This document shows positions 10,918 through 22,326 of a DNA stretch of 64,000 bases, piece by piece. The position numbers and the translations under genes are program-made. Where the stretch lies: positions 754,001 through 818,000 of the forward strand of contig OY747702.1 in assembly GCA_963556495.2 (NCBI GenBank), in the 5' to 3' direction. Position 1 is the first letter of the stretch. Every line of letters begins with the position of its first letter. The notes under the pieces were generated by a model. That model had not been told where the DNA came from and ran no database searches. It was given only the letters and a program-made list of their open reading frames with translations. The DNA is from Valencia hispanica. Its lineage: Eukaryota; Chordata; Actinopteri; Cyprinodontiformes; Valenciidae.

Positions 10918-13900
10918 ATGGAAACAGTGTCTTGCCCACGGCCAAAATTAAATGGATTAAAAGTTAAGCCAACAAAAGCAAATTATGGAAATCTCATAAA
11001 AATAAATACAACTTTGACTGAAAATAAATCTATTAAATGTGGTTTATTAAACATAAGATCTCTCTCCTCAAAGACTTTGTTAGTAAATGACTTGATTTGT
11101 GATAATCACATTGATTTCCTTTGTCTCACAGAAACCTGGTTGCAGCAGGAGGATTATGTCAGTATAAATGAGTCAACTCCTTCCAGTCATTTAAATTTTC
11201 ACATTCCTAGAAATACTGGGCGAGGAGGAGGAGTTGCATCCATTTTCCGTTCTGATTTACTAATTAGTCCCAGACCAATTGATAGCTACATTTCTTTTGA
11301 GAATCTAACCCTTAATTTTCCTCATCCAAGTTGCAAAACATTAAGACCATTTTTGTTTGTGGTTTTGTATCGTCCACCAGGCCCTTACTCTCAATTCTTG
11401 GATCAGATCTCACATTTTTTATCTGATATAGTATTAAATACTGATAGGGTTATTATAGTGGGGGACTTCAATATTCATGTGGATACTGAAAGTGATAGCC
11501 TAAATGCAGCCTTTAATGCTATTTTAGACTCAATTGGCTTTACTCAAAAAGTACAGGGATCGACCCACTCAGGTAAACACACTTTGGACCTTGTACTGAC
11601 ATACGGTATTGAGTGTGAGGAAATAACAGTCCACCCACATAACCCGGTCCTGTCTGACCACTTCTTGATAACTTTTGAATTTACTTTAACTGACCATCTT
11701 AAATCTGAAAGAAAATTTCATTATAGTAGAACTTTATCAGACAATGCTGTAACAATTTTTAAAGAATCTGTACCATTCTTACTTTCCTCAGTGTCTCAGA
11801 GTAACACAGTGGATGGCAGCAATTCTATCTCTAACCCTTCAGAAATTGATGGTCTGGTTCACAGCGTTACATCCTCATTGCGTTTGGCATTAGATAGTGT
11901 AGCCCCATTAAAAAAGAAAGTGGCTAGCCATAGGAGGCTGACTCCTTGGTTTAACGCAGAGTTGCGTACTTTAAAGCAGAATACTAGGAAGTTGGAGAGA
12001 AAATGGCGCTCTACACATCTAGAGGATTCCTATTTAACCTGGAATAACAGTCTACTGCTGTATAAAAAGACCCTTCGACAAGCTAGAACAGCATATTTTT
12101 CATCATTAATAGAGGCGAATAAAAACAATCCTAGGTTTCTTTTTAGTACAGTTGCCAAACTTACACAGAGTCATAGCTCTGTTGAGCAAACTATTCCCCC
12201 AGCTCTTAGCAGTGATGATTTTATGAGATTCTTCATAAATAAAATAAATTTTATTAAAAATAAAATCATTGGCACCCTCCCAAACATGATTACTTCTTCC
12301 TCAGTAAATGAGTCAGTATCGGAAAGAACTGTAGAACCTCAGTATTGCTTAGGCTGTTTTGATTCAGTCGAGCTTTCAGAATTATCAAAAATATTAGCCT
12401 CATCTAAACCTTCAACTTGTATTTTGGACCCAATCTCAACCAAATTATTTAAAGAAGTGTTCCATTTGGTTCCTGGCCCCATTTTGGATATGATGAATCT
12501 ATCCTCAGTAAACGGATACGTACCACAGGAATTTAAAATAGCTGTAATTAAACCTTTACTCAAGAAACCTTCCCTTGATCAAGATGACTTAGTGAATTAC
12601 AGACCTATATCTAACCTTCCTTTCTTATCAAAAGTCCTTGAGAAAATAGTTGCTAATCAAGTCTGTGAACATCTAAACAGTAACGAGCTGTTTGAAGAGT
12701 TTCGGTCAGGTTTTAGAGCTCATCATAGCACTGAAACAGCACTGGTGAAGGTTACTAATGATATTCTCATGGCCTCAGATAATGGACTGGTGTCTGTTCT
12801 GGTTTTGTTAGATCTCAGTGCTGCTTTTGACACAGTCGATCATAATATTCTCTTAGAAAGGCTTGAACATGTTGCAGGGATCAAAGGAACAGCACTAGGC
12901 TGGTTTAAATCATATTTGTCTGATAGATTCCAGTTTGTTCATCTAAATGATAAATCATCTTCACTCTCAAGGGTTACTTGTGGAGTTCCACAGGGTTCTG
13001 TCCTTGGACCAATTCTTTTCACCATATATATGCTTCCAATTGGTAGAATCATTAGACAGCATGGGATAAATTTCCACAGCTATGCCGATGATACACAACT
13101 ATATTTATCCATAAATCCTGATGAACCCAGTCAGTTAGGTAGATTACAGGCATGTCTGGAAGACATAAAAGCATGGATGACCCTAAACGTTTTGCTTTTA
13201 AATTCTGACAAGACAGAAGTTGCTGTCTTTGGACCAGAAGTTCTTAAACAGAAACTGATTAGTCAATCACTTCATCTGGATGGCATTAAATTGGCCCCCA
13301 GTAATAACGTAAAGAACCTCGGCGTTATTTTTGACCAAGACTTGACATTTAAATCCCATATTAAACAGGTTTCTAGGATTTCTTTCTTTCACCTCCGGAA
13401 TATTGCTAAAATTAGAAACATCCTGTCCAGGAGTGATGCTGAGAAACTTGTCCATGCATTTGTTACCTCAAGGCTGGACTACTGTAATTCTTTACTATCA
13501 GGAAGTCCACAAAATGCCATTAAAAGCCTTCAGTTGATCCAAAATGCGGCAGCAAGAGTTCTGATGAATATTAAAAAGAGAGATCACATTTCTCCTGTTT
13601 TAGCTTCCCTTCATTGGCTCCCTGTTAAATCCAGAATAGAATTTAAGATCCTTCTTCTTACATACAAAGCCCTTAATAATCAAGCTCCATCATACATCCG
13701 AGATCTAATTGTTCCATATGTTCCTAAAAGAGCACTTCGCTCTCAGACTGCAGGTTTACTTGTAGTTCCTAGGATCTCTAAAAGTAGAATGGGAGGCAGA
13801 TCTTTTAGTTATCAGGCTCCTCTCCTGTGGAACCAGCTCCCAGCTTTAGTCCGTGAGGCAGACACTCTGTTTACTTTTAAGGCCAGGCTTAAAACTGTCC

Positions 13901-13923
13901 TTTTTGATAAAGCTTATAGTTAG
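10918..13923 (+). CDS. L2 LINE ORF2: endonuclease and reverse transcriptase
   Basis: This 1001-residue frame begins at ATG 10918. It encodes the two enzymes of target-primed reverse transcription. Residues about 40-250 form the apurinic-type endonuclease: LLNIRSL, TETW, VGDFNIH near residue 182, and SDHF near 243. Residues about 500-900 form the [41 protein letters not shown] (first catalytic Asp, about residue 632), [11 protein letters not shown] and [10 protein letters not shown] (YADD at about 722-725). The C-terminus [13 protein letters not shown] is typical of the clade. No stop or shift interrupts it and all catalytic residues are present, so it may still encode an active enzyme that could act on other copies. 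The minus-strand copy at 51.6-54.1 kb differs at only about ten of 856 residues. Confidence 0.93.
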   Translation: METVSCPRPKLNGLKVKPTKANYGNLIKINTTLTENKSIKCGLLNIRSLSSKTLLVNDLICDNHIDFLCLTETWLQQEDYVSINESTPSSHLNFHIPRNTGRGGGVASIFRSDLLISPRPIDSYISFENLTLNFPHPSCKTLRPFLFVVLYRPPGPYSQFLDQISHFLSDIVLNTDRVIIVGDFNIHVDTESDSLNAAFNAILDSIGFTQKVQGSTHSGKHTLDLVLTYGIECEEITVHPHNPVLSDHFLITFEFTLTDHLKSERKFHYSRTLSDNAVTIFKESVPFLLSSVSQSNTVDGSNSISNPSEIDGLVHSVTSSLRLALDSVAPLKKKVASHRRLTPWFNAELRTLKQNTRKLERKWRSTHLEDSYLTWNNSLLLYKKTLRQARTAYFSSLIEANKNNPRFLFSTVAKLTQSHSSVEQTIPPALSSDDFMRFFINKINFIKNKIIGTLPNMITSSSVNESVSERTVEPQYCLGCFDSVELSELSKILASSKPSTCILDPISTKLFKEVFHLVPGPILDMMNLSSVNGYVPQEFKIAVIKPLLKKPSLDQDDLVNYRPISNLPFLSKVLEKIVANQVCEHLNSNELFEEFRSGFRAHHSTETALVKVTNDILMASDNGLVSVLVLLDLSAAFDTVDHNILLERLEHVAGIKGTALGWFKSYLSDRFQFVHLNDKSSSLSRVTCGVPQGSVLGPILFTIYMLPIGRIIRQHGINFHSYADDTQLYLSINPDEPSQLGRLQACLEDIKAWMTLNVLLLNSDKTEVAVFGPEVLKQKLISQSLHLDGIKLAPSNNVKNLGVIFDQDLTFKSHIKQVSRISFFHLRNIAKIRNILSRSDAEKLVHAFVTSRLDYCNSLLSGSPQNAIKSLQLIQNAAARVLMNIKKRDHISPVLASLHWLPVKSRIEFKILLLTYKALNNQAPSYIRDLIVPYVPKRALRSQTAGLLVVPRISKSRMGGRSFSYQAPLLWNQLPALVREADTLFTFKARLKTVLFDKAYS

Positions 13924-14630
13924 AGTGGCTTAGGTCATCCTGAGCTATCTCTGTAGTTATGCTGCTATAGGCTTAGACTGCTGGAGGACAGACTTACCAA
14001 TTTTCTTCACTCTGCTACTTCCTTTTCTCCTACGACTCTCCAGTTATATTACAGTACATTCTGTTATTTCGACTCTTAACTTTGTTTTCTCTCAGTGTTT
14101 TTCTCCCCATCGAAGATATACCTGGTCTGGTATCCTGCTTGGCTGCAATGCCCTGTTGGACGGGGGGCATCGACTGGGATGATCCTCTCAGTAACTGAAC
14201 ATCCAGTGTGTCCTGTTATCAACTTTTTACTTTCTGTAACATAGAAAGTTCTCTTATATCGGATCTTCTGTTCCTTCTGTGTTCTGCTCTGTCTTCTCAA
14301 ACCCCCAGACGGTCGTGGCAGATGGCCGCTCCTACTGAGCCTGGTTCTGTTGGAGGTTTCTTCCTGTTAAAGGGGAGTTTTTCCTCTCCACTGTCGCTAC
14401 ATGCTTGCTCAGTATGAGGGATTGCTGAAGGATTGCTGTGGTTGGAAATCTGCCCAACCTCACGCCAATGACTGACGCAATCTGCTGGGATTCCTTAAAT
14501 AGGAAACTTTTTAACTGATTGGAATGTTTGTATAATTGTATTGAAATGACTTCTTGTTAAGTGCCTTGAGATGACATCTGTTGTGAATTGGCGCTATATA
14601 AATAAACTGAATTGAATTGAATTGAATTTT
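13924..14630 (+). other. L2 3' UTR with GAATT-repeat tail
   Basis: This non-coding tail is the stretch that recurs through the window (5643, 16912, 28557, 50880, 54283, 60075). It contains a conserved TTCCTGTTAAAGGGGAGTTT block, a CACGCCAATGACTGACGCAA block and the terminal TGCCTTGAGATGACATCTGT and TATATAAATAAACTG motifs. The end is a short pentamer repeat, the likely recognition site for the family RT. Confidence 0.88.
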
Positions 14631-15589
14631 GTTTTCAATGCAAATGGAATGGTGCTTTTATGGGCTAAGTACAGCAGGACATCTTTTAGCCTCGAGTAAA
14701 CAAAGCTACAATGATGTGTTTTCTTTTCCTGGTTCAGGCTCATCAGCTCTTATACTGCCTTGGGGGAACCAGTGGTCAAACAACAGTTTGTACAATGTTT
14801 TAGCTGCACTATAGGACTGACTGTAGGACTGACTGGTGTGTGCCAGAAACTTGTGTGGGATCTCAACTATTTGACATCCAAAATGTGCTGCAAGTCATTA
14901 TTTAGAATAAAAGATGGGTGCAATATGCATTGATACCATTACAGAGGTGCTCATTATTCACAAATGGCAGAATAATGCTTTGGGATGGCATATCTAATGA
15001 ACAGTGGTTGGAGAGTCTCAAAAATAAGACTGAGCCTGAGGACCTTCAATAAATTAACAAAGGGAGATAAAAACAGCAATGAATCTCATCCCCACCTTTG
15101 TGGTTTAAAAAAAAAAACAGAACTCAGAGAGCTTCTTCTGTATTTGTCTGATTTTCCAGCAAAAATAGTCTAAAACAATCACATATCCAGGATCAGAAAC
15201 AATGTCCCTCACACCTTTTTCAACCCCATCATTTTATCTCTGTGTGCTTTGATTTTGAAAGGAATTAATAAGGTAAGAGCTTGCTTTTCTCAGCCGTGTT
15301 CAGGAGAGAAAAACGACAGAAGTCATTTGGCACGTATTGAAATCAGTGGATCATATCAAAACTTTAAAATGTGGTTGATGTTTCAATAGCAGTGCATTTG
15401 TCTCAGTGGGAATCCAATCAACCAAATTAAACGAGATTGCTCAACGTGTCATGTCACAAAGCAAAACACCTGTTCAACAAGCAGTGGGCCACAAAGTGAA
15501 CGTGATATCCACAAAAAAAAACATCTACACATCGCTCATTGTTCACACCACAAATTCAAATAAATTCCGTTTATTTATGTGGTGCGTAG
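14631..15589. other. Unannotated interval
   Basis: Low-complexity and unique-looking sequence without a recognised element. Open frames (14629-14814, 14985-15173) are short, have no known motifs and are not supported as genes. No remainder of the interrupted Tc1 element is seen on this side of the L2 copy. Confidence 0.4.
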
Positions 15590-15787
15590 GGCTGCACAGT
15601 GGTGCAGTTGGTAGCACTATTGCCTTGCGACAAGAAGGTGCTGCGTTCAAATCCTGGGGTCTTTCTGCGCCGAGCATGTTCTCCCTGTGCATGCATGGGT
15701 TCCCTCCGGGTACTCCGCTTCCTCCCACAATCCAAAATCATGACTGTTAGGTTATTTGGTCTTTCTAAATTGCCTTTAGGAGTGACT

Positions 15788-15845
<58 letters not shown>

Positions 15846-15950
15846 GTGCACATGCACACACACAACCCCCCCCCCACAACCCTGCAGAGGATCGACAAGT
15901 ATGGAAGATGGATGGATGGATGGATGGATGGATGGATGGATGGATAGATA
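15590..15950 (+). mobile_element. tRNA-like SINE/short repeat with TG and GGAT tracts
   Basis: The start GGCTGCACAGTGGTGCAGTTGG resembles an RNA polymerase III A box, and GCGTTCAAATCC about 40 bases on resembles a B box. A conserved fish repeat body follows (TGTTCTCCCTGTGCATGC, TCCGGGTACTCCGCTTCCTC). It then runs into (TG)n at 15790-15843, a CA/C-rich patch, and (GGAT)n at 15908-15945. The GGATGGATGGAT end is typical of this repeat family; a 3' end of the same type appears at 33700-33805. Confidence 0.65.
15790..15843. repeat. (TG)n microsatellite
   Basis: About 27 dinucleotide units. The long open frames through this tract on both strands are artefacts of the repeat. Confidence 0.95.
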
Positions 15951-16911
15951 TAGAGTTCCAACTCACAACATATGCCATCTCTAGGCACTTTAGAAGAAAA
16001 GTCATTTCATTTCAATCACGCATACAATGGGGTGTTGTGGGAAAAAATATGTTCTTCCTCCCATATGGATGAGGCTGAAGTCTGCATCGGCATTTTCATA
16101 TTTGATTATGGCCTGCCTTGTACATGAGCCCGTCTGGGCCCAACACTAAAACTGTACTGCACCTCAGCTCATGTCTGCCCTCTCTGTAAGCAGCTTCTGC
16201 CTTCACTCTCCTAATGTTATGTCTTCATTGCAAGGTTAACCAGAACACTCCTCACAGCTAAGTAGTCAGCAGTTAGATCAGAGTGGGTGAAAGGCCTCTT
16301 CACTGATAATCTAATAATTATGCCATATTCCCCGGGTGCCTTTACTAAAAATGAATCAATTAATTGACATAACCGTGAGATATTTCTGTAAGATTCCTTT
16401 CCTTTTCTTTCACTACAGTGATGCCCAAAACATACAGAAATATTTCAGATACAATTTCTAATGGGTACTAAGAGAGCTAAAAAAGACAACGATTGAACAA
16501 TCAATTTATAATCAGATGGCCAAGGAATGAGCTCAAAGTAACCAGGGGTCATCCATTCAGATGTTCTTGTTGAGACAACTTGTTTGTCAGAATGAAAAGC
16601 CGACAGGGGTCTTTATACGCCACTTGTGGTTTTCTTTTGTTCACTTCTTCATTCATATTGGTGGGAAAAGATTTTGACAACCTCCTGCCCCCAAGGAAGG
16701 CCACACTTCGTCTTATTGCGTTGTTCCAGGTTGACATGCAAGATATTGAGTCAAGTTAAACAAAACAATTGAAAACAGCTTCAGTTCTGGAATGCAGCCT
16801 CTGCCGGTTTATTAGTTTACATACCTTCTCTGAGCAGGACAAAGCATTGATGACATACAGTTCTATCGTCCTCAATTACCCCAGCAAGATTCCCTCTCTA
16901 TCATATCGATT
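15951..16911. other. Unannotated interval
   Basis: No element or gene is recognised. Frames such as 16549-16737 are short and show no domain. Confidence 0.4.
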
Positions 16912-16967
16912 CAATTCAGTTTATTTATATAGCGCCAATTCACAACAGATGTCATCTCAAGGCACTT
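16912..16967 (-). mobile_element. L2 3' tail fragment
   Basis: Minus-strand copy of the last 55 or so bases of the L2 3' UTR: ATTCAATTCAGTTTATTTATA through TGTCATCTCAAGGCACTTA. It is a minimal, 5'-truncated insertion. Confidence 0.88.
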
Positions 16968-17899
16968 AGCTATCATTGGCACATATATTTTTATACCTAG
17001 TTCATGCGTCATATTGATGCACAAACTGTCTGACAGTATCCAGATGTTTCTTCTCCATAACAACTAATCAACTCGACATTCCTCTGAGAAAACACGTCCT
17101 CTTAGCCAAGGCAATAATTCAACTGGGCAGTGGCGGGTCAAGCTGACCCCAAGCCTTCCTTCCCTGAATAAACACACAAATTCCTGCACGTAGCATTTTT
17201 GATCGGACCACCTCGGACGTGCAGCTTTTACTACAACATTCCTCCCTGTGGTGCTCTCTAGGAGTTTATCAATTAATTAATTAATTAAGATAATTAACAA
17301 CTTTTACATGTACTAAACATGTATACCTGTGAATGACGAATGAAAAACAAGAAACAGTGGTATGCTAACACCTATATGAGCTGACATGTAACCTGGATAA
17401 GTCAATCTTATGCCAGTGGTGATTCATTGTGTAGAGTTGAAAAACCTGTCGGCTGTTCTTAAACAGGAAGATTACTCTACAGCCCTCCTGGTCCGGACCA
17501 CTACCTTATTTTTGACAATCTTTCGGCACACCGAATCACCTTAACCGACATGAGAAATGGTCTTAACTCAACTCAAAATATGGTTAAATACAAACATGGA
17601 TAAATTTAAAATAAAATGCAAATACATGCATTTTGAATTACACCTTAAACATACACTGCGTGTGGTATATAGGAATGTTAAAATGTCACTATTGTCCATA
17701 GTAAATGTGATTATGAAAATGTTTCAGTGTCCTGATTGTCCACAAAAATGTAATTATTAAGATTGTTGAAATGTCTCGATTGTTCATAAAAATGAAAAAT
17801 CGACGAGTGAAGTAGATCAAGTAGATCAAGCAAAGAACAAAATGGAGATTCTTGGTGTGGGTTCCGTTGAGGGCTGACGGGGTCCTGGAGGTCCTTAAT
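16968..17899. other. Interval left of the Env remnant, possible 3' LTR
   Basis: A 3' LTR of the minus-strand Env-bearing provirus would be expected here, and there is AT-rich sequence with a short (AATT)n run at 17272-17288. However, I see no clear TG...CA borders or second LTR copy. No host gene is supported. Confidence 0.3.
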
Positions 17900-18640
17900 A
17901 ATTCAAAGACACTTTATTGCTTGAGCTGTATCCACTAAAGAGACCTTGGCTTGGATGTTCAGATGCGTAGGAGGTGGGGAGGACAGTTCACTGTGGTCCT
18001 CTCCATCTGGACCAACTGGGATGCAGCAGCTGAGTTCATCTGGGTAGTGAATGTCCTTATCCATATTTGCCTCGCGATGGGTAGAATGCAACATGCTAAT
18101 AAGAAAATTAAAATTAGTTATATGGTCGCACTAATTGCCACCTTAATTAGCATTTGTTTCCAATCCCCTAAATTTAGATCTAACCACCCCCATACCAATA
18201 AATCTTACCAGCATTCATACTAAGTTCTTCTCTAAGGATTTTAATCTTAGACATTGCTGCAGAGAAAGTTCCAACAGGCGCTGTATTGCTTGGAATGTAC
18301 GTGCAGCACTGATCACCAAAGATCTGGCAGACTCCACCGTGGTCTGCCATGATCCAATCTATGGCCTGCCGATTTTACAATGCCATCCTACTGGTTTCAT
18401 GCAACTGCTGGCCTAACAGTCCAAGAACATCACTAGTATATTTGAGAATTCGCTGTTGATAATAGTAAATGTAATTAATCCATTCCACGTTTTTATTAAT
18501 TGCTATCTGAGGTAAAATGGACTCAAATCCTGCTTTAACTTCATGTCTTGCCTTAAAATCATTTGGAATTCCCCTGGGTTATGTTGAAAGGGATTTTATC
18601 AGTCTAATTTAAAGCTTTTCTTAAAGGTGTCATGACCTGT
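17900..18640 (-). pseudogene. Endogenous retrovirus Env transmembrane-subunit remnant
   Basis: The minus strand encodes part of a retroviral Env TM ectodomain. The motif GGVCQIFGDQCC is the C-X6-CC disulphide motif of gamma-type and related TM proteins, preceded by the usual NRQAIDWIMADH segment. A stop codon (18375-18377) lies seven codons upstream of that segment's end. A frameshift separates the ectodomain from the membrane span (LILIFLLACCILPI, itself interrupted by a stop). A short hydrophilic tail follows to 17903. Upstream Env sequence is not recognisable beyond about 18640. It is a decayed fragment. A related TM lies on the plus strand at 45.3-45.7 kb. Confidence 0.8.
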
Positions 18641-18729
18641 AATTTTCACTTTTCCACAAGAAAAAAGGTATGTTATGATTGCCTAACAACTATACATTGC
18701 CCGGGAAGCCGATACTTAAAAGTGAAGCG

Positions 18730-18945
18730 TTTGTTTACCCCTGGCTTCGTCAACCAGCCCACGTGCACGCGGACTCAAATACGTGGTTCCAATTTCTGGC
18801 CGACTTGACGTCAAGTCGGCGCTGGATATACCATATATAGACATCGCAGACCTACCTATGCTGTGGGAAGCCCGCCCTCCCTCTCTCCCTTCTCCCCCTC
18901 GCTCCTCTCTCCCTCATATTCAGTCGAGCGCCGCCATTACTGAAT
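18730..18945 (+). promoter_or_regulatory. Promoter-like block: CRE palindrome plus TATA motif
   Basis: A perfect 22-bp palindrome at 18799-18820 is centred on the full cAMP-response element TGACGTCA. About 12-20 bases downstream is an AT-rich TATATAG motif (18832-18840). The flanks are locally CpG-rich with CACGTG at 18760-18765, and a pyrimidine-rich run follows at 18873-18915. The arrangement resembles a polymerase II core promoter. It could be the U3 region of the LTR whose primer site is at 19406, or an unrelated promoter remnant; no gene start can be tied to it. Confidence 0.45.
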
Positions 18946-18949
18946 TCTA

Positions 18950-19405
18950 GTGATGGGAATTCCAGCTGTTTTTGGAGAGTGAAGAGATAGAAATTCTGTA
19001 AATGTTGTATGAGGGTTTAATTTTGTAGTGTATGTGGCAACACTTAGAAACAGTGAACAATCAAGAGGAATGTGGTACATCCTGTGCCTTGTGTGAAGAA
19101 GCTGTGACCATTCTGTTAACAAAGATGTATGTGGGAGGAGTTTCCTTTTGACTCTTGTTTCAATAAAAACCTTAAGCTGAGATAAAGCTGTGCTCAGTTA
19201 CTAGAACTGAGTCCAGCGAACGACGTCTCGCTGTTAAAATATATAATTGTTGTTTGTTGTTCGTATTGCTCCTTTTTACAGAAATGAACGAGCACGCGGG
19301 AAGGTGAAATGAGAGCTCAGAGAGAGCCCAGGGTCATAAATTAAATGTGTGTCTGTTCCTTTAAGGGAGGCTTTAAATTAGAGAGAAAACACCTTCTCAA
19401 CAAAA
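18950..19405 (+). mobile_element. LTR (R-U5 part) of an endogenous retrovirus
   Basis: An AATAAA signal at 19162-19167 is followed by about 240 bases ending in TCTCAACA directly before a primer-binding site, as in a retroviral 5' LTR. The left border is not certain; the LTR could extend left to about 18627 (TGTCATGACC), taking in the CRE/TATA block. No second LTR copy was found in the window. Confidence 0.6.
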
Positions 19406-19425
19406 TGGTGACCCCGACGTGATTT
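19406..19425 (+). other. tRNA-Trp primer-binding site
   Basis: TGGTGACCCCGACGTGATTT is an exact complement of the 3' end of vertebrate tRNA-Trp including the CCA. The same primer is used by avian alpharetroviruses. It marks the start of reverse transcription for the provirus whose LTR precedes it. Confidence 0.9.
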
Positions 19426-22326
19426 CTGGAGGACCAAAGGAAAACGTGAGTTTGGAAATTGTTGTGATCAACAGATACTGGAGATCAGGGGACGGAAGTG
19501 ACCCAGGTCTGAAGTTATTTGGTAAGCGCTGACACACGAGGCGCAAAATTGACTAATCTAAAAGTATGTTCTGTCTGTAGTTCTCCAGTAAATGTTGATA
19601 TCTGTTTCTGCTGAGTTAAATAGACGCCGACCGGGTCGGTAAACTCAGGGTGTGGCCGTCCCTAAGGTAAGCTAGGACGCTTCTTACTGAAAGCTTGCGT
19701 GTTGGACAAGAAGAAGGCTGAGTGGGATCAGCTCTTGGATTGAGAAACCACAGAATGTCTAAAAAAATGAAAACTCAGAGATCAGAGAGCGATTTTAACC
19801 CTGGCATTTCTTGTTCCTTTGACCAGGATCTCGGATCGGATCTCCGGGAGGAACCGCAGGTTGATGAGAGCCCGTGCATAGCTTGGTTCGGAACCAGTAT
19901 CAAAGTCATCCACCATCGTTAGGTAAAAAAGGATGCCGGCAGATCCGGGATTCCTCCCGGAGCAACAGTTGGATGGGATCTTCCTTCACAGGGACAACAG
20001 CCAGTGAGTAAAAATTTGATGCATGAAAGAAGAAAAGATAAGAGAGAAGAAATAACTAGGTCCGGGACCTTTGTAATGCAAGTTTGTGTTTTTGCAAATA
20101 AAGATCGGGGATCTTTGCGTGATGATCCGGGATCTCACAATGAATATCCATGTTAAAGGAGTTGGACTCCGAAAGCGCGCAGAGGTCTGGGATCTCAATT
20201 AGAAATAGGCCTAATGATAAATATATAAATAATAATACTAGTAATGAAAAAGCATGATAATAAATACATAATTATATTAATGTGTGATAAACCGGTTGTG
20301 TGACTGTGTGTGTGTGTGTGAATGGAGATTTCTTCATTTTGAAACAGCTGTAGGCTGAAAGGAGTCTCATGGTTAGAAAATTGAGTAAATAACACTGCGA
20401 TAAGATAAATAGATCAGATAAAAGAGAAATAAAAGCTGAATTTACTTCATTAACATGAGAATGATAAATATTTAAAAATGAAAAATAAAAACAGCAAAAT
20501 GGAACTTATCGAAATATGGGGAAAAAATAGCAAAGAAGATTAAAAGGAGATGCAAAATTTATGTAAGAGAAAAGACAATACAACATTTCTTTAAAATAAA
20601 TAAAGATGATGAATTTGAAGATTCACGATTGACTGAGTAATTTCGCGCACTTCCTGGTAGTTGCGATCTAAAATAAAACTAAAAAGATCAAAATTGAAGA
20701 ATAGACATTTGGCGTCTCAAACAAAGGAATTCCTCAGGAAGGAGTAAAGAAGAGAAAAAGGAGGTGTTCATGGGTGAACCTGATGAGTTTTTTAGCACCC
20801 GGGAGGATAAAAAAATGTTTTAAACTGTGTTTTCTCCTAAAGTTCCGCCGAAAGAAAAACTAAATAAAAGAGAAACTCACTTCCATATTTTAAAAAATCC
20901 TATGAAGAGTAAGGTAAACTTTGCTGTGATCTAAATGAATTATCTCAAAAAAGCGACCCCCTTCCCCTCAGGAAGGGCCGTTCTGATAATAAGCAAGACC
21001 TCCTCCCCCTTCCCCACAACAATGGGTCGTTAGTTGTTCTGTTAATAAACAAACCAACTGAAATGGACTTCCTGAGAAAGACTTGTTTGAAACCAGATTC
21101 ATCATGCGTTTCAAAATTGTTAAAGGTTATCCAACTGCCGGAAGGCAGTAAGGAAGGAACACACCTCCCCCCGCTAGCTGATAATGAGGGGGATGTTTTA
21201 GCTGCGTGCAGCTCAATACAAAAGGTTGGGATTTCTTAAGTGCAGCGGCAACTGTTACTTTATAATAATAATAATAATAAAAAACTTAGCAAATATTTTT
21301 AATGATATTCATGGGATGTCTGTGAGATCTCTCATATAGTGGAAAAGAAATGGTTTAACAATGACGGATTATGAGCAGAGTGATTTTATTTTGAAATACA
21401 GGTCCTGTGGGGTAGCAGCTGGGTGGCTACGTGAATTTATTCTTTGTAACAAGCGGCAGGTTCAGATGCTTCCTTCTAACATTTTAATGACAGGAAAGGA
21501 AAGGAAAGGAAAGGAAAGGAAAGGAAAAATCTTGTAATGCGCTGGGTTAGAGACTGAAAAAACGAGAAGAAATGTTCGTTACGGGATTACCGTAGTAAAA
21601 AATGTAGTAACGCACTCCAAAATTCAACTTTAGTTACCGTAGCACACTGAGTATAAGCGGACTTCGATATTTACACTCAATGGAGTTGTTGCTAATGGGA
21701 CAAAATTAAGGGTCTGATTAAGCAGGAAAGATGTCTGGACCTACACCTGAGATTGGAAGAGGATGCCGGCCCTCGCCCCAATCTCAGTTGAGAATGGTTA
21801 CCACGTTTTTGGGCATCTAGCAACAGACTCTTCCACATATAATCATAATAATAAGCTAATTTGTAGAATCTTTATGAAAGAGCAGATAAGCAGAGAGCAA
21901 GGAATAGAGATGTGATGTTTTATTATGGAAATATCAGTTGCTGATTATCTCATTGACGAAATGGTAGGAAGTTAGTGAAGCCAGATGGAGAGAAAAAAAA
22001 AATTAGGAATTTTGTTTTCCACTAAAAATGAGATTGAGTTGTTAGAAAAATGAAATAAAAATAATAGATTATGCTACAGGAAAAATCTATTGTGTTAATC
22101 ATATTATCTAGAGATTATTTTCTACTTTGTTAGGAAGAGATTTCCTATTTCACTTGAAGTCGGGCATGTTCTCTGTAGGGGATAAATTAATAATCCAAAT
22201 AGTAGATTTTCATAAAATTCTTGAAACGGGACAGCTACCAAAGAATTGTTCTACTTGGAAAAAGAAAAATTGAAGTTTTAACTGAAGTTTATAATCAGAT
22301 GGTGGTGCTGGAGAGACGGGACCCCT
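19426..22326 (+). other. Leader and decayed interior of the tRNA-Trp provirus
   Basis: No intact gag, pol or env frame is visible. A GTGAGT splice-donor-like site lies at 19445. A 66-codon frame at 19722-19922 (from a GTG) has no recognised domain. Several GATC-GGGATCT-type motifs recur between 19829 and 20190. At 21485-21530 there is an (AAAGG)n microsatellite and at 21747-21787 a 10-bp-stem inverted repeat. The boundary with the recombinase gene is not visible. Confidence 0.4.
21485..21530. repeat. (AAAGG)n microsatellite
   Basis: About eight pentamer units of purine-only sequence on the plus strand. Confidence 0.9.

Larger units (their letters stand above)
9713..14630 (+). mobile_element. 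Near-complete L2-type LINE retrotransposon
   Basis: The element has a 5' UTR of about 230 bp, an ORF1 with esterase domain (frameshifted), an 85-bp gap, an intact ORF2, and a roughly 700-bp 3' UTR ending in GCGCTATATAAATAAACTG plus GAATT repeats. The layout and RT/endonuclease motifs are those of the L2/CR1 clade in fish. The left border is placed where Tc1 homology stops. No target-site duplication is evident by eye. The 3' UTR is shared by at least five shorter copies in this window, so this family supplied many insertions here. ORF2 looks functional; ORF1 does not. Confidence 0.9.

Noticed and set aside
15590..15680. tRNA gene
   Set aside because: Only A-box and B-box-like motifs are present; no cloverleaf can be drawn. 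It fits a SINE-like repeat.
15571..16072. Open frames across the TG/GGAT tract
   Set aside because: They are generated by microsatellite sequence on both strands.
18949..18985. hAT terminal repeat (TAGTGATGGGAATTCCAG)
   Set aside because: It resembles the left end of the element at 32271, but no right end or target duplication was found nearby, so it was not called.
21747..21787. 10-bp-stem hairpin as a regulatory RNA or terminator
   Set aside because: The stem is short with a 21-base loop and has no conserved context; noted only as an inverted repeat.
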